Source: a virus
IMG/VR virus record: IMGVR_UViG_3300025872_000296
Coordinates: 1-24,451 of that record
Reading direction: 5' to 3' (one strand)
DNA length: 24,451 nucleotides
Both the position numbers and the translations under genes were made by a program. Each line of letters opens with the position of its first letter. The first letter of the stretch is position 1. Shown here piece by piece: positions 6,146 through 15,523 of the stretch. The notes beneath the pieces were generated by a model, which was not told the DNA's origin, ran no database searches, and saw only the letters and a list, made by a program, of their open reading frames with translations.

Positions 6146-7871
6146 GCTAATCGCAGCCCTGCAAGTCGCGCTAGGTCTTGAGAGCGCAAAGTTCGTTCAA
6201 GAGATCGACAGGGCCAAAGCCAAAACCCGCGAAATGCAAGTCAGTGTCAATTTGCTTGGCACTGCGATGGGGGCATTGCGTCAGCCTATGTTGCTCGCCG
6301 CCGCTGCCGCCGGAGCGTTTGCTACTTCTTTTTTCAAAGCTGCGGATGCAGTTAATGATTTTGCTGAAGGCTCGGGTCTGGCGATTGAGGAAGTGTTGGC
6401 CCTGCAAAGCGCGATGGTGCAATCGGGGAAAGAAGCCGATAACGCCGCTCAGATGTGGGATCGCTTTTCGGTAACGCTTGGCGCTGCCGCTGATGGTCAA
6501 AAGGAACAAGCCGATCTGTTCAAAGAATTGGGCGTAAGTATTGCCGACGCTGGTGGTTTGCTAAGACCCGAGATCGACATCTTCCGAGACCTAACGTCGG
6601 TTCTTTCTGGCATGAGCGCCGGCGCGGAACGGGCTCGATTACAGGTTCAGCTTTTTGGAAAACAGTTTGGCAATCTTGATATTTCCAAGATTGACCAACT
6701 CTCAAGAAACACGGATAAGTTTTCTGGCGAAGCAAAGAAAGGCGTATTGGCTATCGGTGAGATAGGCGACGCTATCGACCAGATGACCGAGAAAGCAAAG
6801 ATCGGCTTTCTAACGTTGATGGGTAAAGCGCGTGACGCGTACATGGGCGTTAAAAAGTTTCTCGGCTTTGGCGAAGAGGAACCAGCGGTTCCCGCTCCAG
6901 TGGTTGGCGTTACGCAGGGCGGGAGGCAGTCTGGGACAAGAGTAAAGGCTGTAAAAGACTCGGGCGCGGAGTCTGCTGCGAAAGCGCTTAAGACGTACCT
7001 TGAGGGTTTAGACGCGCAGATTCTTAAACTAAAAGAAGGCGAAGAAGCGGCGTTACGGTTTGAAGCTGCAAAGCAAGGTGGCCCTGCTGGTCTTGCAAAG
7101 ATGGAAGAAATTATCCGTCTGCGGCGCGAGGAAGCCGAGCAACAAGAAGAGATGCAGAGACTGACAAAAGAAGCCAATCAAGAGTTGGCTGCGATGGACG
7201 ATTTAAGAAGATTTAATCTTGAGTTAAGGCTAAAGCAAATTGAGCGTGAAATTGAACTAGAAAAAGAATCGGCGCAAGTTCTTAATGAGATTCAGGCGCA
7301 AGCCGAAATCACAGCCAACAAAGAACTAGAAGATATGATGGAAAAGAAGAAGGCGGCAAGCGAAGAATTAGATCTTCTTGAAGATATACGCGATGGATAT
7401 AAGTCAATCGGCACAACCATTGTCGAAGCATTTATGTCGGGCAAATCGGCGGCAGATGCTTTTAAGTCTGCTCTTTCCTCCTTGCTTCAAAAGCTGGCTT
7501 CCCGCTCGCTGGATAAGTTTTTGGACACAATTTTTAAATCGGACATGAAAGGCGCCCCCTCATTGTTTGAAAACTTTATGTCTAACGTTCCCGTTCTTGG
7601 TGGTCTCTTTGGCAAGCGAGCCGGCGGCGGTCCGGTTAACTCCGGCGCTCCGTATCTTGTGGGGGAAAAAGGGCCAGAACTATTTGTTCCAAGCATGGCC
7701 GGTCAGGTTGTTCCGTCTTACGCTATGAGCGGAACATCGACAGTCAATAACTACAACATACAAGCAATCGACGTTAAGTCTTTTGAGGAAAGAATCATGG
7801 GCAGCAATCGAGCGGTCTGGGCGGCTAACTCTTACGCCCAGAAATCGCTCTCACCGCGAGGCAGAGCATGA
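6135..7871 (+). CDS. Tape measure protein
   Basis: 578 residues with AGGGGGA before the ATG. The N-terminal domain (residues 1-45) starts AGKLIAALQVALGLESAKF, followed by a small hydrophobic stretch (LLAAAAAGAFATSFF, about 53-68). A conserved minor-tail/tape-measure region with FAEGSGLAIEEVLALQSAM follows. A charged coiled coil fills roughly 280-415, then GGGPVNSGAPYLVGEKGPEL at about 498-518, the usual 'G..g.pYlVGE.GPE.f.P' tape-measure end. By the usual rule of about 0.15 nm per residue this predicts a tail near 85 nm (inference). It sets tail length and is ejected with the DNA. The stop overlaps the next gene (ATGA). Confidence 0.9.
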   Translation: MAGKLIAALQVALGLESAKFVQEIDRAKAKTREMQVSVNLLGTAMGALRQPMLLAAAAAGAFATSFFKAADAVNDFAEGSGLAIEEVLALQSAMVQSGKEADNAAQMWDRFSVTLGAAADGQKEQADLFKELGVSIADAGGLLRPEIDIFRDLTSVLSGMSAGAERARLQVQLFGKQFGNLDISKIDQLSRNTDKFSGEAKKGVLAIGEIGDAIDQMTEKAKIGFLTLMGKARDAYMGVKKFLGFGEEEPAVPAPVVGVTQGGRQSGTRVKAVKDSGAESAAKALKTYLEGLDAQILKLKEGEEAALRFEAAKQGGPAGLAKMEEIIRLRREEAEQQEEMQRLTKEANQELAAMDDLRRFNLELRLKQIEREIELEKESAQVLNEIQAQAEITANKELEDMMEKKKAASEELDLLEDIRDGYKSIGTTIVEAFMSGKSAADAFKSALSSLLQKLASRSLDKFLDTIFKSDMKGAPSLFENFMSNVPVLGGLFGKRAGGGPVNSGAPYLVGEKGPELFVPSMAGQVVPSYAMSGTSTVNNYNIQAIDVKSFEERIMGSNRAVWAANSYAQKSLSPRGRA

Positions 7872-8515
7872 GCTTCCAAACCATTTTAGACATCAGCCAA
7901 ACAATCACGGTTAACAACCGGCGGATGGTTGGGCAGCAATACTCCAGATCAGGGCAAGTAAGAACGGCGCTTTACGTTACATCCGTTCCTTGGGTGTTTA
8001 CAGTTAAGCCTCATTCGTTTCTTTACTATCCCCAGGTTCGAGATGTAATTCAGACCATTGACAACCTCGATCGGCAGACAGCGGCAACGATTACGTTTAG
8101 CTCTACAAACCTTCAGTGGTTTACCGCTTACCAAGGGCAGCTTAGCGGCGCTCAGGCCGCAGCGCTTACGCTTGCCTCATTACCGGCTGGAAACGCTACA
8201 CAAATTGCCATAGGTAATCTTCCGGCGGTAAGTAGCACCACAATCGTGTTCAAGGCGGGCGACTTCATACAGCTTGGCAGTTACCCCTACAAAATTACGA
8301 CTCAAGTTTTAAGGGGTTCGGGCTCGACGGTTAACGCAACATTGCATCGACCAATTATTGGAACACCGACAGTTGGTACGCTTACTGCGGTCGGATCTGC
8401 TTGCACGTTCTCAGTAGTCGCTGAAGTTTGTCCGACGTACACGCTAAGACCCATGACCAACGGAGCGTTTGTCGATTGGGATGCGGATTTTGTCTTTAGG
8501 GAGAATGTGCAATGA
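7868..8515 (+). CDS. Distal tail protein-like (first tail-tip protein)
   Basis: 215 residues; ATG 7868 overlaps the tape measure stop by 4 bases. The protein is beta-rich with no TM segment. It starts MSFQTILDISQTITVNNRR, then RTALYVTSVPWVFTVKPH and a long strand-rich region including FKAGDFIQLGSYPYKITTQVL, typical of tail-tip and carbohydrate-fold proteins; the end is TYTLRPMTNGAFVDWDADFV. It is the first gene after the tape measure, which is normally the Dit slot (hub ring joining tube and tip). There is no confident family match: this is position plus fold impression. Confidence 0.55.
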   Translation: MSFQTILDISQTITVNNRRMVGQQYSRSGQVRTALYVTSVPWVFTVKPHSFLYYPQVRDVIQTIDNLDRQTAATITFSSTNLQWFTAYQGQLSGAQAAALTLASLPAGNATQIAIGNLPAVSSTTIVFKAGDFIQLGSYPYKITTQVLRGSGSTVNATLHRPIIGTPTVGTLTAVGSACTFSVVAEVCPTYTLRPMTNGAFVDWDADFVFRENVQ

Positions 8516-9168
8516 GTACCCCTATGGCAGCGCTTAGTAGCGCAAGTATTACCCACGGCGAATTTGTCAGACTTACAACCTCTACGGCAACTTATACATT
8601 TTGCAATGCTGCGGCTCCAGTGGTTGCGGATGGCATTTCATTCACTGGATTAGGTAGCCTACTTTCTGTTGGCGCAGTCAATCGAGAAATTAAAGCGACT
8701 TCGATTGATATGATTATAGGATTGATTGGCATAGACCCAACAAATGTTTTTTTAGTTTTGGGATCTAACATCAAAGGCTCAACAGTAGAAGTTTGGCGCG
8801 GATTTTTTGACTCCAACTATCAGATCATTACAAGCCCTACGACTCAGTTTTTTAAGCGCTATCAAGGCATCGTATCCAACATTTCAATCACTGAAGATTG
8901 GAACGATAACATCCGAAGCCGTACCGCTACCGCGTCGATTTCTTGCACATCATTCAGATCTATTTTGGAGAACAGAATAGCCGGCATCAAAACCAATCTT
9001 TCGACATGGCAACAGCGCTACGCATCAGACACAAGCATGAGCCGCGTTTCTGCAATCTCCGGTCAATACTTTGACTTTGGCGCTCCGCCGAAATCGGGAT
9101 CGCAGTCAGATCCGGGAACCGTTCAACCAGCGCAAGCAGACATCAACGATATAAGCCAAGCAGGATGA
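8512..9168 (+). CDS. Second tail-tip/hub protein
   Basis: 218 residues with a 4-base overlap upstream (ATGA, 8512-8515) and downstream (9165-9168). It is a beta-rich, polar sequence with a central run of strands (STVEVWRGFFDSNYQIIT) and RYQGIVSNISITEDWNDNIR, then the SRTATASISCTSFRSILENR block. The 'vrG.fd......r.f.G.v......' pattern resembles N-terminal beta domains of GTA- and lambda-type hub proteins (a DUF2163-like slot), without specific motif support. It probably assembles with the J-like protein at the tail tip. The Gln/Asp-rich end (QADINDISQAG) is disordered-looking. Confidence 0.5.
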   Translation: MSTPMAALSSASITHGEFVRLTTSTATYTFCNAAAPVVADGISFTGLGSLLSVGAVNREIKATSIDMIIGLIGIDPTNVFLVLGSNIKGSTVEVWRGFFDSNYQIITSPTTQFFKRYQGIVSNISITEDWNDNIRSRTATASISCTSFRSILENRIAGIKTNLSTWQQRYASDTSMSRVSAISGQYFDFGAPPKSGSQSDPGTVQPAQADINDISQAG

Positions 9169-9602
9169 GATACGCCACAAAATACGACATGCCTCATTTG
9201 ATTGAGATGATGAAGGCATACGCAGACGAAGCAGGCATAGAGACACTAAAGCAAAACCAGAATGAAGGGCATGTAAAAGCGCTTTTCTTTGAGATGATAA
9301 AAGGCCGAGGTTTTGTTCTTATTGACGATCAGTTTCGAGGGTTCTTGGCAGCTTATGTAACAAGCAACTTTTGGAATAGTTCAGTTAAAGAGCTTCACGA
9401 GGTAGCGTGGTGGGTTGTACCAGAATTTAGAGATACATCTGTTGGCGGTAAGTTGTGGTTGAGATTTAACAAGCTTGCGCAAGACATGCTAGATCAGAAA
9501 CGGGTGCAGATTGTTTGCACAAGCCTTATGCCTAATTCGCCAAACATTGATTACACAAGATACAAGTTTAAGCCCATGCAAGCGACGTTCTTTCGAGAGT
9601 AG
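9165..9602 (+). CDS. GNAT-family N-acetyltransferase
   Basis: 145 residues. The fold pattern of GNAT enzymes is visible: an N-terminal helix pair (MPHLIEMMKAYADEAG), strand FVLIDDQFRGFLAAYVT (beta 2-3), strand ELHEVAWWVVPEFRD (beta 4), and motif A VVPEFRDTSVGGKLW at residues 84-98, which corresponds to 'vxPxxRxxGxGxxL' for acetyl-CoA binding; the C-terminal strands follow (VQIVCTSLM). The gene lies between tail-tip genes and overlaps the upstream one by 4 bases, an unexpected place for an enzyme. The substrate is unknown; modification of a virion protein or a host target is possible. GNAT genes occur in other phages in the same tail position. Confidence 0.75.
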   Translation: MRYATKYDMPHLIEMMKAYADEAGIETLKQNQNEGHVKALFFEMIKGRGFVLIDDQFRGFLAAYVTSNFWNSSVKELHEVAWWVVPEFRDTSVGGKLWLRFNKLAQDMLDQKRVQIVCTSLMPNSPNIDYTRYKFKPMQATFFRE

Positions 9603-9605
9603 ATC

Positions 9606-12600
9606 ATGCCAGCATCAATCATTCTTCAGGCTATAGGCGTAACGCTAACTGGATTACCGTTAGCTGCCGCGACGTTTGCAATTAACTTTGCAGTTTCGTT
9701 TGTTGTTACTCGGGCATTCGGGTCTAAGCCGCCGCAGTCTCAAGACACGGGCGCAAGGCAACAGGTTCCACCGGCTAACAACAATTCGATTCCCGTGGTG
9801 TACGGCGATGCTTGGTTGGGCGGTACGTTTGTTGATGCGGTTCTGTCTACCGATCAAAAAACGATGTATTACGTCATGGCGATCTCTTCTATTTCGTCTG
9901 ACGCTTCCGCGACATTCTCATATGATCGTACAAAGTTTTACTATGGTGATCGTTTAGTTAATTTTGACGCAACAGATCAAACAAAAGTTATATCGCTTAC
10001 AGATGGCGATGGGAATGTAGATACAAAGATAAACGGCAATCTTTACATCAGCCTTTATACGTCTACCAATGCTGGCGTTATAACTTCAATCAACGGAACT
10101 GCTCCCAACGTGACAATGGGCGGCGCGGATATTCCTGTTGCTTTACGCTGGCCGGCATCTGGCAGACAGATGAATGGGTTGGCGTTTGCGATTGTCAAGT
10201 TGGTTTACAACGCTGACGCGGGAACGACAGGTCTCCAGCCGATTACGTTTTACTGTAAGCATTACCCCAAGGGTGGAACGGTAGCAAAGCCTGGGGATGT
10301 TTGGTATGACTACATGACCGATACGCGGTACGGCGCTGGCATGACGGGATTGGTTGATGCCACAAGTGCAACCGCTCTCAATACTTACTCCGATCAGACG
10401 ATTACCTACACGCCAGCGGGAGGCGGTTCTTCCACACAGGCTCGGTACAGAATCAATGGGGTAGTTGATACAGGCAAACCCGTTTTAGATAACGTCGAGA
10501 AAGTTCTTGAGTGTTGCGACTCTTGGATGGCATACAACGCAGCATCCGGTCTCTGGTCGGTGGTTATCAATAAAGCAGAGACTTCTTCATTCTCTTTTAA
10601 CGATACAAATCTTATCGGTGAAATCAGAGTCTCTGCTGTAGACATTAATCAGCAGATTAACCAGATTCAGATTGAGTTTCCTTCTAAGCTAAACCGAGAC
10701 CAACCTGATCTGGTTTACATGGAAACACCGGCGGGGCTTTTGTATCCAAACGAGCCTCCAAATAGACAGACCACGACGCTAGAGTTTACGAATGACTCTG
10801 TACAGGCTCAATACTTAGGAAACCGAAGGCTAGAGCAAGCGCGAGAAGATCTGATTGTTACGATTACTTCTTCGTATCCTGGCATTCAAGTAGATGCTGG
10901 CGATGTGGTGGACATCACTAACACAGACTACGGATGGACAAACAAACTCTTTCGCGTCATTAAAGTATCGGAGGCAACCGTTGACGATGGAAACCTTGGC
11001 GCAACGCTAGAGCTTTCAGAGTACAACGCACAGGTTTACGACGATGCAAATATCACCGCGTTCACCGCTGCGCCTAATTCGTCGCTTCCTTCTCCTAATT
11101 ACTTCTCAAGCCTTAACGCTCCAGTTATTGGAGACATAAATCCAAGCGTCGCGCCTCCAACATTCTCGGCTACTTGCACGATGCCAGCAGTTGGCAGGGT
11201 TACAAAAATAACACTGTTCTATACATCATCTGCCACGCCTTCCGCGACGGATTGGAAAACATGGGGCACATCTATTCTTTCTAATGGTGCGACATTTGGC
11301 AATAGCACGAGCTTTAAATTTGACAGTATCAGCTTGGCTTCTGATAACTGGTACTTTGCTTTCTCTGTAGAGAATGATTCTGCCAAGAGCTCGCTATCTG
11401 CGACGAGCGCGGTCTTGAATTGGCTACCCACAACACCGGTCGGACCTACGGGGCCAACCGGGACGGGCGGGCCTACAGGGGCGCAGGGCCCTACAGGGGA
11501 TCAGGGACCTACGGGAAATCAGGGCGCGACGGGGCCTACGGGGGCTTCTGTAACAGGTCCGACGGGAAGCACGGGCCTGATAGGGATTGCATTTTTGAAT
11601 GCCTATTTAGTCCAGGCACAAACGGCAGCCGCACCAACATTTACAACACCGACAACTGGTTCGGCTGTTCCTGCTGGATGGTCAGCAACTACTCCAGCGG
11701 TGGCTATCGGGCAAGTTCTCTGGTATATACAAGGTCGATACAACGCTAACGCGGTAACGGTCGATGGAGTTCCTGCTAACTCGACGGCATGGACGGGGCC
11801 AATCGCTGCGTCAATCTTCCAGAGTATTAGGTCTGATAACTACAACGGGCCGACTCCTCCGACAACATCAAACTTTGGAACGGCTGGTTGGTATCTCGAT
11901 CAACCCTCTGGCAACCTTTACGCAAATGCCGCGTATTTGCGCGGTGAACTAGTCACGGGTGTTAGCGGGGCTCAGCGAATTGAAATTAATAAAACAGAAG
12001 CGAATAAGGTTGCTATTTATGATGCGTCTAATAATTTGCTTGGTTATTTTGGAGGCATAGGTACAGGTGTTTCTCCTCTAATAAGTCTTTCTCCTGGCCT
12101 CGGAACATTCAATATTGTTTATGGAGTTAGGACAGCATTGCCTAATCCGGCAGGAAGTCCTGGGGAGGCGGCGGCATATTACGCATATACATTAGATTCA
12201 ACAATTACAAGCGAGCTAGGGAGTTGGACAAACAACGGATCGCAAAGTCTAAGAAAGGGCGCTTACGGGGCTGTCAATTATGGTTATTTGGCAGAAGGGG
12301 TTTTAGGTTACTGGAATTCATCAACTTACAAAGCTGCGGGAAGGTTTTACAACGCTCAATTTCCGACAGAAGTTGCGATTGGTGACTCTGCTGGTTATGC
12401 AATCAATGTTATTAGCGGTTCCATTCGATACGGGTCTTACACGTTCTCGGCTTTTAACGGCTCAACAACTCAATTCTTGCGCGGCGACGGTACGTTTGGT
12501 GCTCCAGTAGCGGCTGGTTCTAACACACAGGTTCAATACAACTCCTCAGGGTCTTTTGCTGGCTCGGCTAATTTCACGTTTGACGGATCGAATGTAACCG

Positions 12601-13202
12601 TTAAAGGCAATCAAAAGCTACAACAAAACATCCCTGAGCTGCTCTACAGATCATCTGGAGATGTAAACAAATGGTTTATTAGCGCAAATATAAGCGACTC
12701 GGTAAACGGTGGAATTTCGATTGGCTCAGGAGATTCAATCAACACTGGCACGACTTATTGGAACCTAAACAGTTCGGGTAACATGATTTGCGGCGGTGTT
12801 TACTCGGCAACGGTTGGCGGAACAAACCGAGATGTTTATGTTGATAGCACTGGGCTTATAGGATATGTAAGCTCGACCCGAGCGTCAAAACTAAACATAC
12901 AGGCAATAAGCGATGTTTCGTGGATACATCAACTCAGCCCAGTTACTTTTTACTATCGGGCAAAAGATAAGGACGGCAATCTTTTAGATGAGGCTGATGG
13001 ACCGATAGCTTATGGATTGATTGCCGAGGATGTGGAGGGCATCAATTCTGATCTGTGTTATTACGATGAGATTAATAACAATCAAGTTTTGAAAGGAATT
13101 AACTATTCAAAATTGGTAATTCCGCTTCTTAAGGAAGTGCAAGACTTGCGATTAAAAATGCAGACGCTAGAGGCAAGAATTGCCGCGTTAGAAACAAAAT
13201 AA
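9606..13202 (+). CDS. J-like tail tip/host-specificity protein with collagen-like segment and S74 intramolecular chaperone
   Basis: 1198 residues. The N-terminus (1-30) is hydrophobic and TM-like ([21 protein letters not shown]), then [20 protein letters not shown] and a long beta-rich region with hub-type strands ([36 protein letters not shown]) as in gpJ-like tip attachment proteins. Residues about 613-658 are a collagen-like Gly-X-Y run rich in GPT. A fibre region follows, then a Peptidase_S74-type C-terminus of about 108 residues with the putative Ser-Lys dyad S1090/K1095 (STRASK, spacing of five kept, D and L of the usual motif replaced) and the [13 protein letters not shown] and [11 protein letters not shown] helices. 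The S74 domain cuts itself off after trimer folding. It is the main receptor-binding candidate. Confidence 0.85.
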   Translation: MPASIILQAIGVTLTGLPLAAATFAINFAVSFVVTRAFGSKPPQSQDTGARQQVPPANNNSIPVVYGDAWLGGTFVDAVLSTDQKTMYYVMAISSISSDASATFSYDRTKFYYGDRLVNFDATDQTKVISLTDGDGNVDTKINGNLYISLYTSTNAGVITSINGTAPNVTMGGADIPVALRWPASGRQMNGLAFAIVKLVYNADAGTTGLQPITFYCKHYPKGGTVAKPGDVWYDYMTDTRYGAGMTGLVDATSATALNTYSDQTITYTPAGGGSSTQARYRINGVVDTGKPVLDNVEKVLECCDSWMAYNAASGLWSVVINKAETSSFSFNDTNLIGEIRVSAVDINQQINQIQIEFPSKLNRDQPDLVYMETPAGLLYPNEPPNRQTTTLEFTNDSVQAQYLGNRRLEQAREDLIVTITSSYPGIQVDAGDVVDITNTDYGWTNKLFRVIKVSEATVDDGNLGATLELSEYNAQVYDDANITAFTAAPNSSLPSPNYFSSLNAPVIGDINPSVAPPTFSATCTMPAVGRVTKITLFYTSSATPSATDWKTWGTSILSNGATFGNSTSFKFDSISLASDNWYFAFSVENDSAKSSLSATSAVLNWLPTTPVGPTGPTGTGGPTGAQGPTGDQGPTGNQGATGPTGASVTGPTGSTGLIGIAFLNAYLVQAQTAAAPTFTTPTTGSAVPAGWSATTPAVAIGQVLWYIQGRYNANAVTVDGVPANSTAWTGPIAASIFQSIRSDNYNGPTPPTTSNFGTAGWYLDQPSGNLYANAAYLRGELVTGVSGAQRIEINKTEANKVAIYDASNNLLGYFGGIGTGVSPLISLSPGLGTFNIVYGVRTALPNPAGSPGEAAAYYAYTLDSTITSELGSWTNNGSQSLRKGAYGAVNYGYLAEGVLGYWNSSTYKAAGRFYNAQFPTEVAIGDSAGYAINVISGSIRYGSYTFSAFNGSTTQFLRGDGTFGAPVAAGSNTQVQYNSSGSFAGSANFTFDGSNVTVKGNQKLQQNIPELLYRSSGDVNKWFISANISDSVNGGISIGSGDSINTGTTYWNLNSSGNMICGGVYSATVGGTNRDVYVDSTGLIGYVSSTRASKLNIQAISDVSWIHQLSPVTFYYRAKDKDGNLLDEADGPIAYGLIAEDVEGINSDLCYYDEINNNQVLKGINYSKLVIPLLKEVQDLRLKMQTLEARIAALETK
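11442..11577 (+). repeat. Collagen-like Gly-X-Y (GPT-rich) segment in the J-like protein
   Basis: Residues about 613-658 read as repeated Gly-X-Y triplets: [20 protein letters not shown] and further units, with one ASVT interruption. GPT is the main triplet. Such runs form triple helices in phage fibres. Confidence 0.9.
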
Positions 13203-13222
13203 ATTAAGGTGCTTGATAAAAA

Positions 13223-14332
13223 ATGACATTAAAGATTTGTGTATACGCAATTGCAAAAAACGAAGAGCAATTTGTAAAAAGATTCTGTGATTCAGCAAAA
13301 GATGCTGATCTCATTTTGATTGCTGATACAGGGTCAACGGATAGCACTGCAAGCGTTGCTAGAGAGTGCGGAGCAACCGTTTACGATATATCAGTTAAGC
13401 CGTGGCGTTTCGATATGGCGAGAGATACAGCACTATGCCTCATTCCTGGCGATTACGATGTTTGTGTATCTCTAGATTTGGATGAACTTTTAGAGTTGGG
13501 ATGGCGCGAAGAAATTGAGCGTGTCTGGAAACCCGAGACAACTAGACTGCGCTACAAGTTTGATTGGGGGCATAACATTCTTTTCTACTACGAAAAGATC
13601 CATCATCGAGTTGGCTACCGGTGGCATCATGCGGTCCATGAATACCCAAGGGCTGATTTGCGAATCAAAGAAGTCTACGCACACACCGATAAACTTTTAG
13701 TTTCGCACCATCCAGACTCGACAAAAAGCCGTGGGCAGTATTTAGATCTTCTCAGAATGGCAGTGAAAGAAGATCCGCGATGCCCGAGAAATGCTTTTTA
13801 CTTTGCGCGTGAGCTGACGTTCTACAAGCTATGGGATGAAGCAATAACAGCTCTAAATGCTTATCTCAACATGCCCGAGGCTACATGGCAAAACGAGCGA
13901 TGCTATGCCATGCGTTTGTTGGGTAAGGCTTACGACGAGAAACTGGAATATTGGCAAGCGTTGAAGTGGTTTAGAACGTCTATAGCCGAAGCTCCAGGAA
14001 CGAGGGAACCCTGGGTTGATTTCGCCATGTCTGCATACCGTAAGCATATGTGGAAAGAATGCTTCCACGCCTCCACGATGGCGCTAGAGATTAAAGACAA
14101 AGAGTTGGTTTACACCTGTGATCCCGAGGTATGGGGGTCTAAGCCTTATGACTTAGCAGCAATCTCTGCTCACAATCTCGGGCTTAAAGACGAAGCAATA
14201 CGTTACGGGCAAACAGCTTGTGACTTATCGCCAGAAGATGAAAGGCTAAAAAACAATCTAGCTTTTTACAAACAAGCGGTGGTAGAATCACAAAAAGACA
14301 CGATAGCCATACGTTCTGCCGAGAGTGCTTAG
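13223..14332 (+). CDS. Glycosyltransferase family 2 with C-terminal TPR-like helices
   Basis: 369 residues; AAGGTG precedes the ATG, with a long spacer. The GT-A core is clear: KICVYAIAKNEEQFVKR (residues 4-20), DTGSTDST at 35-42, FDMARDTAL, and the DxD-type metal/nucleotide site SLDLDE at 83-88. From about residue 185 the protein is helical and repetitive (NAFYFARELTFYKLWDEAI, RLLGKAYDEKLEYWQALKWF, LAAISAHNLGLKDEAIRYG), like TPR repeats. That combination is common in bacterial and phage GT2 enzymes. It is cytoplasmic, with no signal peptide. It sits between the collagen-containing J-like gene and another collagen-like fibre gene. Its substrate is unknown: fibre protein or host surface glycan are the two candidates. 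Confidence 0.85.
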   Translation: MTLKICVYAIAKNEEQFVKRFCDSAKDADLILIADTGSTDSTASVARECGATVYDISVKPWRFDMARDTALCLIPGDYDVCVSLDLDELLELGWREEIERVWKPETTRLRYKFDWGHNILFYYEKIHHRVGYRWHHAVHEYPRADLRIKEVYAHTDKLLVSHHPDSTKSRGQYLDLLRMAVKEDPRCPRNAFYFARELTFYKLWDEAITALNAYLNMPEATWQNERCYAMRLLGKAYDEKLEYWQALKWFRTSIAEAPGTREPWVDFAMSAYRKHMWKECFHASTMALEIKDKELVYTCDPEVWGSKPYDLAAISAHNLGLKDEAIRYGQTACDLSPEDERLKNNLAFYKQAVVESQKDTIAIRSAESA

Positions 14333-14360
14333 CGAACGTCAATTTACCGAGTGAGGGAAC

Positions 14361-14843
14361 ATGGCCGTCTTTAACAAGAACACGCTTACGCAGGTTAGCG
14401 GGTTCGATAATCAAATTATTGCCGGTGAGCTGGTCTTCAACCAAAAGACTTACTGGAATCTGACACTCAATAATTCCGATGGTACGCCACGCAATCTCAC
14501 GGGCGCGACCATTACAAGCCAAATCATCCGCCGCCAGCTATCGAATGTTAGAGACTCTCGATATGGGCTCACGTTTGACATAGCCGATTATTCGCCGCCG
14601 CCCTCTCCAATCAGTCTAACGATTGCCAATCAAAATCTTTCTGGCGGATCGTTTACTCTAGTTATCGACGAATCGGCGTGGTCTGTCGTTTCCACAGACA
14701 CGCAGTTAGACATAAATGCTTCAAATCCAGTTGGTTTCTCTGGAAACATTACGGTTGCCATTCCCGCAAGCGGTTCAACACCAGCGCAAGACTTGATTAT
14801 TTTTCTCTTGTTCTTGGTGAGATCGAATGGAGTAACGAATTGA
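14361..14843 (+). CDS. Probable virion/fibre-associated protein of unknown function
   Basis: 160 residues with GAGGG before the ATG. The sequence is beta-rich and polar: GELVFNQKTYWNLTLNNSD, GATITSQIIRRQLSN, SPISLTIANQNLSGGSFTLV, GNITVAIP. It lacks TM segments and enzyme motifs. The shape, with strand-turn repeats and a 'dGtp.nLTGat.t.qiRr' pattern, is reminiscent of N-terminal beta-sandwich modules of baseplate/fibre upper proteins (BppU-like). It directly precedes and is coupled to a collagen-like fibre gene through a TTGA overlap, so a connector for that fibre is the best guess. Confidence 0.6.
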   Translation: MAVFNKNTLTQVSGFDNQIIAGELVFNQKTYWNLTLNNSDGTPRNLTGATITSQIIRRQLSNVRDSRYGLTFDIADYSPPPSPISLTIANQNLSGGSFTLVIDESAWSVVSTDTQLDINASNPVGFSGNITVAIPASGSTPAQDLIIFLLFLVRSNGVTN

Positions 14844-15514
14844 CTACGACAGTAACAGGCGCAAACCAGATTACGCTGGTTTTAGACCAAGGCGTGATTG
14901 GCCCCACGGGACCGGCGGGTCCATCAGGTGGGCCTACAGGCCCAACGGGTCCGGCAGGGGGTGTTGGCAGTGTAAGCTGGACAGGGGGCATCGTTTCGAT
15001 TGCGAACCCCACGACAAGCCCAGTATTTTCAGTGGCGGGAACTACCGGTGGTATACCTTATTTTGTTTCGGGAACAGAGTGGGCATCTTCTGGAGCGCTA
15101 GGCACGAACGTTTTAACGGCACTGCAAGTCAATTTGAACGCCACGGGCGGCATAGTAACTAGCGATGGAGCCGCAACACTTACCAGTAAGCGAATTGATC
15201 CGCGAGTCAATAGTGTTGCTACGGCAAGCACTCTTACGCCTTCAATCGCTCTTTATGACCAGTACGACTTTACCGCTTTAGCTTCGTCTCTTTCCGTTTT
15301 GGCTCCCATCGGATCTCCCGTTAACGGGGATAAATTGATTTTCAGAATTTTGGATGACGGAACCCCTAGGGCGTTAACGTGGAATTCTATTTATCGAGAA
15401 ATAAGCACTTTGCTGCCAGCGGCAACAGTTGCCAACAAAGTGATTTATGTGGGCTGCATTTACAATGGGAATAGTTCTTATTGGGATGTTATCGCCGTTG
15501 CTATTCAAACTTAA
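14840..15514 (+). CDS. Short collagen-like tail fibre protein
   Basis: 224 residues. I start at TTG 14840, which overlaps the previous TGA as TTGA and has GGAG at 14829-14832, 7 bases upstream; no ATG is in a sensible place. Residues about 23-42 are collagen-like (GPTGPAGPSGGPTGPTGPAG), followed by strands and a C-terminal region (TLTSKRIDPRVNS, then IALYDQYDFTALASSLSVL and DGTPRALTWNSIYR) that recurs at the ends of many phage fibre proteins. Likely a trimeric fibre. It is coupled to the 160-residue protein upstream and lies just downstream of the glycosyltransferase. Confidence 0.75.
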   Translation: MTTTVTGANQITLVLDQGVIGPTGPAGPSGGPTGPTGPAGGVGSVSWTGGIVSIANPTTSPVFSVAGTTGGIPYFVSGTEWASSGALGTNVLTALQVNLNATGGIVTSDGAATLTSKRIDPRVNSVATASTLTPSIALYDQYDFTALASSLSVLAPIGSPVNGDKLIFRILDDGTPRALTWNSIYREISTLLPAATVANKVIYVGCIYNGNSSYWDVIAVAIQT

Positions 15515-15523
15515 GGAATCATC

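Noticed and set aside
14678-14843. Longer N-terminus for the collagen-like fibre
   Set aside because: Reading in this frame gives a Cys/His/Arg-rich shadow of the upstream gene; the TTG at 14840 is better supported.
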